Positions 8,700 through 15,970 of a DNA stretch of 64,000 bases are shown here, piece after piece (positions within the stretch are counted from its first letter, which is position 1; each line of letters begins with the position of its first letter). Below the pieces are notes generated by a model. It saw only the letters and a program-made list of their open reading frames with translations. It ran no database searches and was not told where the DNA came from. The stretch is from positions 1-64,000 of the forward strand of contig JAFROJ010000068.1 in the NCBI GenBank assembly GCA_017429765.1, given 5' to 3'. The DNA is from Bacteroidales bacterium (GTDB lineage Bacteria > Bacteroidota > Bacteroidia > Bacteroidales > UBA932). A program made the translations under genes and the position numbers.

Positions 8700-10373
8700 A
8701 TGGAAGAATTCAAGTTCCAATCAGTCAACAAGCTTATAGAGAAGAGTTTCCAGGACAACTGGGACAGGCTGGCGCTCTCCAACTACCAGGGAGTCAGCCT
8801 GTGCTACAGGGATGTGGCCAGAAGGATCGAGAAGCTGCACATAGCGTTCGAGAAGTGCTTCCTGCACAAAGGAGACAAGGTGGCCATCTGCGCCCGCAAC
8901 CAGGTCAACTGGGCGGTGAGTTACCTCGCCACTATGACCTACGGCGCCGTCGTGGTCCCTATCCTCCATGAGTTCAAGCCGGGCAACATCCACTATCTCG
9001 TGAACCATTCCGAGGCGAAGGTCCTTTTCGTGGATGACGTGATCTGGGAGGGTTTGAGCCCCGAGGAGATGCCAGGCGTGTACGCCGTGGTGAGAATCAA
9101 CACCTTCCAGCTTCTCTACGCCAAGAACGACAGGATCGTGGAGGCCAGGGAGCACATGAACGAGTACTTCGGCAAACGCCACCCGAACACCTTCGGGCCC
9201 GGGGATCTCCGCTACTACAAGGACTCCCCCAACGAGTTGGCGATGATCAACTACACCTCAGGCACCTCTGGTTTCTCAAAGGGTGTGATGATCCCCTACC
9301 GCGCCCTTTGCTCGAATATCCAGTTCGCCAAGCATGTACTCCCCGAGCTGAACAACCGCTCAAACGTGGTCTCCATGCTGCCCTCCGCCCACATGTACGG
9401 GATGATGTTCGAGTTCCTGTTCGAGATGTCCATCGGATCGCATGTGCATTTCCTCACCAGGGTGCCCAGCCCGAAGATAATCACCCAGGCGCTCCAGGAG
9501 GTCAAACCGAACATCATCATCGCCGTTCCCCTTATCATAGAGAAAGTCTATAAGTCGAAGATACAGAAGACTTTGGAGAAAGGAAGCGTCCGCACGATGC
9601 TCCGGATCCCCGTGCTGAACGAGATGGTGCGCAAGAAAATCCGCGCCGAGCTGGTCACAGCGTTCGGAGGCAACTTCGTGGAGGTCATCATGGGAGGGGC
9701 CGCGTTCAACAAGGAGGTTGAGAAGTTCTTCTGGGACATAGACTTCCCCTACACCGTCGGCTACGGGATGACCGAGTGCGCCCCGATCATCGCCTACGAC
9801 CACTTCAACGACAAGAAGCTCTATTCCTGCGGAAAGGCCGCCTACACCATGAGGATAACGATCGACTCCGAGGATCCTGAGCGCGTCGAGGGCGAGATTC
9901 TATGCAAGGGGCCCAACACCGCCTTGGGTTATTACAAGAACGAGGAGGCCACGGCCAGCCTGTTCACCTAGGACGGTTGGATGAGGACCGGCGACATGGG
10001 CATCATCGACAAGGACGGCTACCTCTTCATCAGGGGCCGCAGCAAATGCATGATCCTCGGCCCCAACGGGCAGAACATCTATCCCGAGGAGCTGGAGTCA
10101 GTGATCAACGCGGTGGCATATGTCGTGGATTCACTGGTCATCGAGGATAACGGCGGGCTGACGGCCCTGATCTACCCCGACTACCACCAGGCGGAGCTGG
10201 ACGGGCTGAGCTGCGACGATCTGGAGAAGACCCTGAGCGGCCTGCTCCCCGACATCAACAAGGAGATTCCAGGGTACGCCCAGATCAGGAAGATCGAGTT
10301 CATGCCCGAGGATTTCGAGAGGACACCGAAGCGCTCGATCAAGAGATACTTATACCAAAGAAGCGGAAAGTGA
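8700..10373 (+). pseudogene. Long-chain acyl-CoA synthetase gene interrupted by an in-frame TAG
   Basis: An AMP-dependent synthetase/ligase of 557 codons, interrupted at codon 424 by TAG (9969-9971). The 5' part (8700-9971, 423 residues) holds the ATP-binding signature NYTSGTSGFSKG near residue 185 and the YGMTECAP motif. The 3' part (from 9972, first ATG 9981) continues in the same frame with DGWMRTGDMG, the hinge-defining Asp motif, and the C-terminal lid to PKRSIKRYLYQ. No base is lost or gained and both halves look conserved, so the event is one substitution; relatives usually have Glu or Lys there. It could be a recent nonsense mutation, a sequencing error or read-through. If intact, it would activate long-chain fatty acids as acyl-CoA, related to FadD-type and long-chain AMP-ligases. 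It overlaps the next gene by 1 bp. Confidence 0.8.
9969..9971 (+). other. In-frame TAG inside the acyl-CoA synthetase
   Basis: TAG lies between codons for LFT and DGWMRTGDMG, exactly where related enzymes read through the linker to the C-terminal domain. The reading frame is unchanged on both sides. TAG serves as an ordinary stop for several other genes here (recQ, dnaG, galM, serC), so a genome-wide reassignment is unlikely. Confidence 0.85.
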
Positions 10374-10777
10374 TGGAGAAATTTGACCACAGGTACATCG
10401 AGATGGCCGAAGTCTGGGCCAGGAACTCATATTGCAAGAGACGCCAGGTCGGCGCCCTGATAGTGAAGGACAGGATGATCATCTCTGACGGCTACAACGG
10501 CACTCCCTCCGGCTTCGAGAATATCTGCGAGGACGAGAACGGGGTGACAAAGCCCTATGTGCTCCACGCCGAGGCCAACGCGATCACCAAGGTGGCCAAA
10601 TCCGGCAACAGCAGCCAGGGGGCGACCCTGTACGTTACCGCGTCCCCATGCCTGGAGTGCTCGAAACTCATCATCCAGTCCGGCATCAAGAGAGTGGTCT
10701 ACAGGGATGAGTACCGGCTGACAGACGGTGTTGACCTGCTTCGCAGGGCTGGTATAGAGGTTGAAAAGATCGATTGA
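10373..10777 (+). CDS. dCMP/cytidine deaminase-family protein (ComEB-like)
   Basis: This 134-residue zinc deaminase of the dCMP deaminase (ComEB) type supplies dUMP for thymidylate synthesis. The zinc site is complete: HAEANAI gives the His ligand and catalytic Glu, and SPCLECSKLI gives the two Cys ligands. Length fits the short bacterial form. ATG 10373 overlaps the synthetase stop (TGATG); a GTG at 10370 is in frame but less likely. It lies within the udk-to-ctpA chain, so two pyrimidine-metabolism genes share the transcription unit. Confidence 0.9.
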   Translation: MEKFDHRYIEMAEVWARNSYCKRRQVGALIVKDRMIISDGYNGTPSGFENICEDENGVTKPYVLHAEANAITKVAKSGNSSQGATLYVTASPCLECSKLIIQSGIKRVVYRDEYRLTDGVDLLRRAGIEVEKID

Positions 10778-10779
10778 AG

Positions 10780-12354
10780 ATGAAGAGGCTCTCCCCCGTC
10801 CTGATCGCGGTTCTGGGAATATTGGTCGGCGCCCTGGCGGTCATGACCTACAACTCCTACCGGACCAGGAAAAACATGTACAATGTCCAGTTCGGCCAAT
10901 GGCGCAAGCTGAACCTTATCCTTGACCAGATAGACAAGAATTATGTCGACACTGTCGATAACGATGGTGTGACAGAGGCCGCCATAGTGGCCGCCCTGGC
11001 CAGGCTTGACCCTCATTCCGTCTACATGCCCCCGGTGGAGTTGAACGAGGCCGAGACCGAGCTGGCCGGCAACTTCGACGGGATCGGGATCCAGTTCAAC
11101 GTGCCGGACGACACCGCCACAGTGATCGAGGTGATCCCCGGAGGCCCTTCCGAGAAAGCGGGTCTCCAGCAAGGGGACAGGATCCTGAAGGTGGATGACA
11201 AGGTAATCGCCGGAGTCGGCTTCCCTCAGGACAGCATGGTGCGACGGATGAAAGGCCCCGCCGGATCAAAGGTCACGATCACCGTGGGAAGAGGCAAGGA
11301 GACAATCCCTTTCGACATAATCAGGGGGAAGGTCCCTGTCCACTGCGTCGACGCCTCTTTCATGGCCAATGACACGACCGGTTACATCAAGCTCTCCAAA
11401 TTCACCAAGAACACCTACAGCGAGGTCAAGGCGGCCGCGGAGAAGCTGCTCGCCCAAGGGATGAGGAAACTCATCCTCGACCTCAGGGACAACACCGGGG
11501 GGTATTTCGACCAGGCCAGGCTGCTGAGCGACATGTTCCTGGATAAAGGGGACGAGATCGTGTACATGCAGGGCCTTCACAGGAGCAAGGAGGAGTTCAA
11601 GGCCGACGGTAAGGGGATCATGAGGGACATCCGCCTCTGCGTGCTTATTAACGAGTCCACAGCGTCCTCCAGCGAGATTTTCGCCGGAGCTATCCAGGAC
11701 AACGACAGGGGAACGATCATCGGGAGGCGCTCCTTCGGCAAGGGCCTTGTCCAGGAGCCTATCTATTTCAGCGACGGGTCCGGCATCAGGCTTACCGTGG
11801 CGAGGTTCTACACCCCCTCGGGCAGGTGCATCCAGAAGCCATATTCAGATGACTACCGCTACGACATCTACAAGCGCTACTCCGGCGGCGAGATGTATGA
11901 CGCAGACAGCATCAAGGTCGATTCCACAGCGGCTTACAAGACTGTCGGAGGCCGGATTGTCTATGGCGGCGGAGGTATAATCCCGGACATTTTCGTCCCT
12001 GTCGACACCACCAGGGCCACCAGATTCTTCATCGCCTGCAACCAGAAAGCCACCCAGACTAGGTTCTCCTCATCCATGTTCGACAGATTCAAGGGGACGA
12101 TCTCAGGAATAGACGACTTCGACGAGCTGAACAAGGCCCTTGACGCCATGGACATCCCCGCGAGATTCAAGGAATACGCCTCCAGGGTGGACGGGATAAC
12201 CTGCGACGCCGAGGAATGGAAGGAGACAGAGGAATATCTGGTCCCGCAGTTGCGGGCCCTTATCGGGAGGTATTCCAAACTTGGGGAAGACGCCTTCTAC
12301 AAGATGTATCTCGGGGTGGACACCACCGTCAGGAAGGCTATTGAATCGGAATAA
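10780..12354 (+). CDS. S41-family C-terminal processing protease
   Basis: This 524-residue serine protease of the CtpA/Prc family acts in the periplasm and trims proteins from exposed C-termini. An N-terminal signal anchor covers about residues 5-24. A PDZ domain follows at about 95-180 (DGIGIQFN...GPSEKAGLQQGD), then the S41 catalytic domain. The Ser-Lys dyad is Ser296 in NESTASSSEI and Lys321 in RRSFGKGLVQ. ATG 10780 is preferred over an in-frame TTG at 10774. A C-terminal extension of about 120 residues follows the catalytic domain, as in Bacteroidetes members. Its 3' end overlaps the convergent response regulator gene by 17 bp. Confidence 0.92.
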   Translation: MKRLSPVLIAVLGILVGALAVMTYNSYRTRKNMYNVQFGQWRKLNLILDQIDKNYVDTVDNDGVTEAAIVAALARLDPHSVYMPPVELNEAETELAGNFDGIGIQFNVPDDTATVIEVIPGGPSEKAGLQQGDRILKVDDKVIAGVGFPQDSMVRRMKGPAGSKVTITVGRGKETIPFDIIRGKVPVHCVDASFMANDTTGYIKLSKFTKNTYSEVKAAAEKLLAQGMRKLILDLRDNTGGYFDQARLLSDMFLDKGDEIVYMQGLHRSKEEFKADGKGIMRDIRLCVLINESTASSSEIFAGAIQDNDRGTIIGRRSFGKGLVQEPIYFSDGSGIRLTVARFYTPSGRCIQKPYSDDYRYDIYKRYSGGEMYDADSIKVDSTAAYKTVGGRIVYGGGGIIPDIFVPVDTTRATRFFIACNQKATQTRFSSSMFDRFKGTISGIDDFDELNKALDAMDIPARFKEYASRVDGITCDAEEWKETEEYLVPQLRALIGRYSKLGEDAFYKMYLGVDTTVRKAIESE

Positions 12355-13495
12355 CGTAGAGTCTCACATCCTCAGCGCTGATCGGGTTGCCCCCGAAGAT
12401 CATCAGCCTCTCCACAACATTGCTGAGCTCCCTGATATTCCCGGGCCAGGACTTCTCCTGTAGGAGTTTGATGGCCTCCGGGGAGAACGGCCTTGCCAGC
12501 AAGCCTTTCTCGACGCTGAGCTGCTCGACGAAGTAGTTCACCAGCAGGGGGATGTCGTCCTTCCTCTCGTCCAGCGAGGGGACCTTGATGACGATGACGC
12601 TCAGGCGGTAATAAAGGTCCTCCCTGAAATTCCCTTTCTCGATCTCTTTCCGGAGATCCTTATTGGTCGCCGCCACGACCCTGACATCGACTATTATGTC
12701 CTTGTCGCTTCCTACCCTTGAGAGTTTCTTCTCCTGAAGGACGCGCAGGACTTTCGCCTGGGCGGCAAGGCTCATGTCACCTATCTCGTCGAGGAAGAGG
12801 GTCCCGCCGTCGGCCTGCTCGAACTTGCCCTTATGCTGCTTGATGGCTGAGGTGAAAGAGCCTTTCTCATGACCGAAAAGCTCACTCTCGATCAGTTCCG
12901 AGGGGATGGCGGCGCAGTTGACCTCGATGTACGGCATCGAGTTCCTGGAACTCTGCTCATAGAGGCTCCTCGCCACCAGTTCCTTTCCGGAACCGTTGGG
13001 TCCCATGATCAGCACCCTTGAGTCGGTGGGGGCGACCTTGGTGACCATCTCGCGGATATGACGGATCGGCTCCGACTCCCCTATCATCTTCTGGCCGTAG
13101 ACCTTTTTCTTCAGCTGGCGGTTCTCCTTGACGATGACCGCCTTGTCCGAGGCGTTCTTGATGGTGATGAGTATCCTGTTGAGGTCCAACGGCTTCTGGA
13201 TGAAGTCAAAGGCTCCCTTCTTGATGCACTCGACAGCGGTCTCGATGTCCCCATGGCCCGAGATCATCACGATCGCGGAGTCAACCCCGTCGGCTACAAG
13301 TTTCTCGAGAACCTCGGTCCCGTCCATCCCGGGCATCTTGATATCGCAGAAAATCACATCGAATCTTTCCTTGTCAACCTTCGCGATCGCGGAAGTGCCG
13401 TCCTCCGCCGTCTCCACCTCATAACCCTCGTCGGTGAGGATCTCTCCCAGGGAGTTCCTGATGGCCCTCTCGTCATCTACTATCAGAATCTTCAT
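12338..13495 (-). CDS. Sigma-54 activator response regulator lacking a DNA-binding domain
   Basis: This 385-residue NtrC-type regulator has a receiver domain at 1-120 (DD at 7-8, phosphorylated Asp51 in FCDIKMPGMDG, Lys near 103). An AAA+ sigma-54 activation domain follows (Walker A GPNGSGKE near 164, Walker B LFLDEIGD, ending in the NIRELSNVVERL sensor II region). The sigma-54-contacting loop reads GSFTSA rather than GAFTGA (about 212-217). The protein ends about 20 residues after the AAA+ domain, so the usual Fis-type helix-turn-helix is absent. Helicobacter FlgR and Chlamydia CtcC are known activators without that domain. No histidine kinase lies nearby. Its targets cannot be named. Confidence 0.9.
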   Translation of the reverse strand: MKILIVDDERAIRNSLGEILTDEGYEVETAEDGTSAIAKVDKERFDVIFCDIKMPGMDGTEVLEKLVADGVDSAIVMISGHGDIETAVECIKKGAFDFIQKPLDLNRILITIKNASDKAVIVKENRQLKKKVYGQKMIGESEPIRHIREMVTKVAPTDSRVLIMGPNGSGKELVARSLYEQSSRNSMPYIEVNCAAIPSELIESELFGHEKGSFTSAIKQHKGKFEQADGGTLFLDEIGDMSLAAQAKVLRVLQEKKLSRVGSDKDIIVDVRVVAATNKDLRKEIEKGNFREDLYYRLSVIVIKVPSLDERKDDIPLLVNYFVEQLSVEKGLLARPFSPEAIKLLQEKSWPGNIRELSNVVERLMIFGGNPISAEDVRLYVIPIQ

Positions 13496-13557
13496 CTCGG
13501 ATTGTCTTTTACTTTATATCTTTACGCGAATATCGGATATTTTTCTCGGAATTTTGA

Positions 13558-13565
13558 TATTTTTG
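13558..13565 (+). promoter_or_regulatory. cmk -7 element TATTTTTG
   Basis: TATTTTTG matches TAnnTTTG. Only 5 nt separate it from the cmk ATG, so the transcript may be leaderless. No clear TTTG -33 box lies 19-21 bp upstream, which lowers confidence. The AT-rich gap (13496-13570) also holds the start of the divergent response regulator gene. Confidence 0.5.
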
Positions 13566-13570
13566 CCAAC

Positions 13571-14257
13571 ATGAACATACCCGACATAATCATAGCCATC
13601 GACGGCTATTCATCAACCGGCAAGAGCACGCTTGCCAAGCTGATAGCGGAAGAGTACTCTTTCTTGTATCTCGATTCAGGTGCGATGTACCGCGGAGTCA
13701 CCCTCCACGCGCTCGAGAACGGGATCATCGACTCCGACGGCGCCATCGACGAGGAGCGTCTCAAGGAGGCGCTTAAGACCCTGGACCTTGATTTCAGGAC
13801 GGACGGCACCTACATCGGCGACCGCGGGGTCGAGCGGGACATCCGCACCCTGGAGGTCTCCAGCCATGTCAGCCCGATCTCGGCGATCCCCTTTGTCAGG
13901 TCATTCGTGGACGAGCGCCTGCACGCCTTCGGCCTCAGGAAAAGGGTCGTCATGGACGGGCGCGACATAGGGACCACGGTTTTCCCTGAGGCCGAGATAA
14001 AGATATTCATGACCGCCAGGCCCGAGGTGAGGGCCCAGAGGCGCTTCGACGAGATGGAGGCAAAGGGGCAGAACCCGGTCATGGAGGAAGTCATGAAGAA
14101 CCTTCTCGAGAGGGACTACATCGACTCCCACAGGGAGACCTCCCCTCTCTCCAGGGCGGCCGACGCCTATGTCCTTGACAACTCTGACATGACTCTCCAT
14201 GAGGAGACGGTCTGGTTCCAGGGACTCGCCCAGGGCAAGTTCGGGATCCTGGAATAA
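13571..14257 (+). CDS. cmk: Cytidylate kinase
   Basis: This 228-residue enzyme phosphorylates CMP and dCMP to the diphosphates. The P-loop GYSSTGKSTLAK is near residues 11-22, followed by the LDSGAMYRG nucleotide-binding segment. The DGRDIGTTVFPEA motif and the LERDYIDSHRETSPL lid region follow; all are diagnostic of Cmk. I set the start at ATG 13571: upstream in-frame codons lie inside the antisense response regulator gene, and relatives begin at IIIAIDGYSSTGKS. The last base of its TAA is the first base of the ispH ATG, so the two genes are translationally coupled. Confidence 0.95.
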   Translation: MNIPDIIIAIDGYSSTGKSTLAKLIAEEYSFLYLDSGAMYRGVTLHALENGIIDSDGAIDEERLKEALKTLDLDFRTDGTYIGDRGVERDIRTLEVSSHVSPISAIPFVRSFVDERLHAFGLRKRVVMDGRDIGTTVFPEAEIKIFMTARPEVRAQRRFDEMEAKGQNPVMEEVMKNLLERDYIDSHRETSPLSRAADAYVLDNSDMTLHEETVWFQGLAQGKFGILE

Positions 14258-15279
14258 TGGCTCTCAAAGTCGAGATAGACAAACGCTCGGGCTTTTGCGG
14301 AGTGGTCATCAGGGCCATCAGCGAGGCCGAGCGGTTCCTGGACGGGAGTCCGGGGAGGAAATTGTACTCCCTCGGCGCGATAGTCCATAACGAGGCCGAG
14401 CTGGAAAGACTCGGCCGCAAAGGGCTTGTGACCATCGGCCTGAACGATATCGCGGACATCCAATCTCCCGAAAATGAGACACTTCTGATCCGGGCTCACG
14501 GCGAGCCGCCCCGGACCTACGAGTTGGTCGGGAGGGCCGGAGTCAACGTCATCGACTGCACCTGCACCGTCGTCCTCCGCCTCCAGCGCGACATCCGGGA
14601 GGCGTACGCCCGGGTTAATAAGGCCCCTTCAGACGGGTGCCGCCGCTCAGACGTCTCGCTTCGCTCGACCCCACCGTTCGCTGAGCTCACGGTCCCCCCT
14701 CTTAACGTGCCGAGGGTGGCAGTGTCTTCACCGGCGGCACCCGTCATGAAGGGGCGGATCATCATATTCGGGAAAGTGGGACACGCGGAGGTGCTGGGGC
14801 TGCTGGGACAGGTCGGCGGCGACGCCGTGGTGATCGAGGACATGAATATGCTTCTCGCAGCGTTGGAGGACGGTTCCATCAACGTCGACGCCCCTCTGGA
14901 GATATTCTCACAGACCACCAAGAGCCCTATTGAATATTCAGAGATATGCTCCGCGCTTTCCGAACGCGCTCGCGCCGGGCTGACAATCCACAACACCATC
15001 TGCAAGCAGGTCGCCTCCCGGCATGAGGAGCTGTCGGACTTCGCGCTTAATCACGATGTGATTGTCTTTGTCTCAGGAGCTTCCAGCTCCAACGGCAAGG
15101 TTCTATGCGACCTTTGCCGCTCCCGGAACCCGCGCACCCACCACATCTCTTCGGCTGAAGAGATCGACCCCTCCTGGTTCGGTCCCGACGACACAGTCGG
15201 AGTGTGCGGCGCGACCTCCACCCCACGCTGGCTCCTGGAACGGGTCGCCAACATTATTTGCATGGAAAGCGGCAATTAG
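14257..15279 (+). CDS. ispH: 4-hydroxy-3-methylbut-2-enyl diphosphate reductase with an in-frame insert
   Basis: IspH (LytB) catalyses the last step of the MEP isoprenoid pathway, making IPP and DMAPP with a [4Fe-4S] cluster. The three cluster Cys are visible: Cys14 in SGFCGVV, Cys103 in DCTC, and Cys317 in GVCGATSTP. The protein has 340 residues against about 285-310 in relatives. The excess is a block at about residues 123-166 between LQRDIREAYARVNK and GRIIIFGKVGHAEV, which are adjacent in ordinary IspH. The block is encoded by a palindromic element (see 14623-14755). It falls in a surface loop and keeps the frame, so the enzyme is probably still active. DCTC followed by Thr replaces the usual TCP. 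Confidence 0.93.
   Translation: MALKVEIDKRSGFCGVVIRAISEAERFLDGSPGRKLYSLGAIVHNEAELERLGRKGLVTIGLNDIADIQSPENETLLIRAHGEPPRTYELVGRAGVNVIDCTCTVVLRLQRDIREAYARVNKAPSDGCRRSDVSLRSTPPFAELTVPPLNVPRVAVSSPAAPVMKGRIIIFGKVGHAEVLGLLGQVGGDAVVIEDMNMLLAALEDGSINVDAPLEIFSQTTKSPIEYSEICSALSERARAGLTIHNTICKQVASRHEELSDFALNHDVIVFVSGASSSNGKVLCDLCRSRNPRTHHISSAEEIDPSWFGPDDTVGVCGATSTPRWLLERVANIICMESGN
14623..14755. repeat. Palindromic element inserted in frame in ispH
   Basis: Terminal inverted repeats bound this stretch: left arm 14623-14645 (GCCCCTTCAGACGGGTGCCG...) and right arm 14732-14755, identical in reverse complement except for one extra base. The 86-bp interior contains CGCTTCGCT-type sequence. It occupies about 44 codons, exactly the stretch absent from ordinary IspH proteins. 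The architecture resembles the palindromic elements of Rickettsia that enter coding genes; that comparison is from general knowledge, and no relationship is claimed. Confidence 0.8.
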
Positions 15280-15288
15280 TTAAATTCG
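15257..15288 (+). promoter_or_regulatory. efp promoter (TTTG-N20-TAAATTCG)
   Basis: TTTG at 15257-15260 and TAAATTCG at 15281-15288 are 20 bp apart. The second box is the TTCG variant of the Bacteroidetes -7 element. The -33 box lies inside the ispH 3' end. The predicted start point gives a leader of roughly 25-30 nt. Confidence 0.7.
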
Positions 15289-15321
15289 CGATAGTGGTTT
15301 GATTATTAATTCACAAAGCAT

Positions 15322-15888
15322 ATGGCAACAACCGCAGATTTTAAGAACGGACTGTTCATCAGCTACAATGGCAAACCTTGCCAAGTGGTTTATTTCCAGC
15401 ATGTAAAGCCCGGAAAGGGCCCCGCTTTCGTCAAGACGAAGCTTCGCAACCTTGAGAACGGGAGAATCCTCGAGAACACCTTCACCGCCGGCATGAAGAT
15501 CGACGTCATCACCGTCGAGAGGCGTCCCTATCAGTTCCTCTATTCCGACGAGGACGGATTCAACTTCATGCACGAGGAGACCTACGAGCAGATCCACCTT
15601 CCCCACGACGTGGTGGAGAACTCTGACCTCATGAAGGAAGGCCAGCACGTCGAGATGATGTTCGTGCTCGAGCCCGAGGAGAGATGCCTCACCTGCGAGC
15701 TTCCGACCTATGTCGAGCTTGAGGTCACCTACGCCGAGCCTGCCGTGAAGGGCAACACGGCCTCAACGAACGCCCTCAAGGAAGTCACCCTTGAGACCGG
15801 GGCCAAGGTGATGGTTCCTCTCTTCATCAACCAGGGAGAGAGAATCGCCGTCAACACCGCCGACCGCAGCTACGGCCAGAGAGTCTAA
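15322..15888 (+). CDS. efp: Elongation factor P
   Basis: This 188-residue factor rescues ribosomes stalled at polyproline stretches. The three-domain EF-P architecture is clear: a KOW-like N-terminal domain, an OB domain (MFVLEPEERCLTCELPTYVELEVTYAEPAVKG), and a C-terminal OB domain ending in INTADRSYGQRV-like sequence. The loop that reaches the peptidyl-transferase centre reads KPGKGPAF, with Lys32 at its tip, which is the modified residue in many EF-Ps. No EpmA/EpmB-like gene is nearby. It has its own promoter and terminator and is monocistronic. Confidence 0.96.
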   Translation: MATTADFKNGLFISYNGKPCQVVYFQHVKPGKGPAFVKTKLRNLENGRILENTFTAGMKIDVITVERRPYQFLYSDEDGFNFMHEETYEQIHLPHDVVENSDLMKEGQHVEMMFVLEPEERCLTCELPTYVELEVTYAEPAVKGNTASTNALKEVTLETGAKVMVPLFINQGERIAVNTADRSYGQRV

Positions 15889-15908
15889 GCCACGGCGAGC
15901 GCCACTTC

Positions 15909-15942
15909 AAACGGACAGTCTTCGGGCTGTCCGTTTTGCTTT
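15909..15942 (+). terminator. efp terminator
   Basis: The stem AAACGGACAG / CTGTCCGTTT (15909-15918 and 15927-15936) closes, through T-G and C-G pairs, on a TTCG tetraloop and is followed by T-rich sequence. The 3' arm also contains the TTTG that serves as -33 box for dnaX. Confidence 0.85.
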
Positions 15943-15964
15943 ACATAAAATAATGTTAAATTTG
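15935..15964 (+). promoter_or_regulatory. dnaX promoter (TTTG-N18-TAAATTTG)
   Basis: The -7 element TAAATTTG is at 15957-15964 and TTTG at 15935-15938, 18 bp apart. The ATG at 15971 lies only 6 nt after the -7 element, so the mRNA may be leaderless. The -33 box overlaps the efp terminator. Confidence 0.65.
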
Positions 15965-15970
15965 TATGTT

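Noticed and set aside
8700..10373. Genome-wide UAG recoding suggested by the in-frame TAG
   Set aside because: recQ, dnaG, the pRiA4b-like gene, galM, serC and serA all end with TAG at the expected place.
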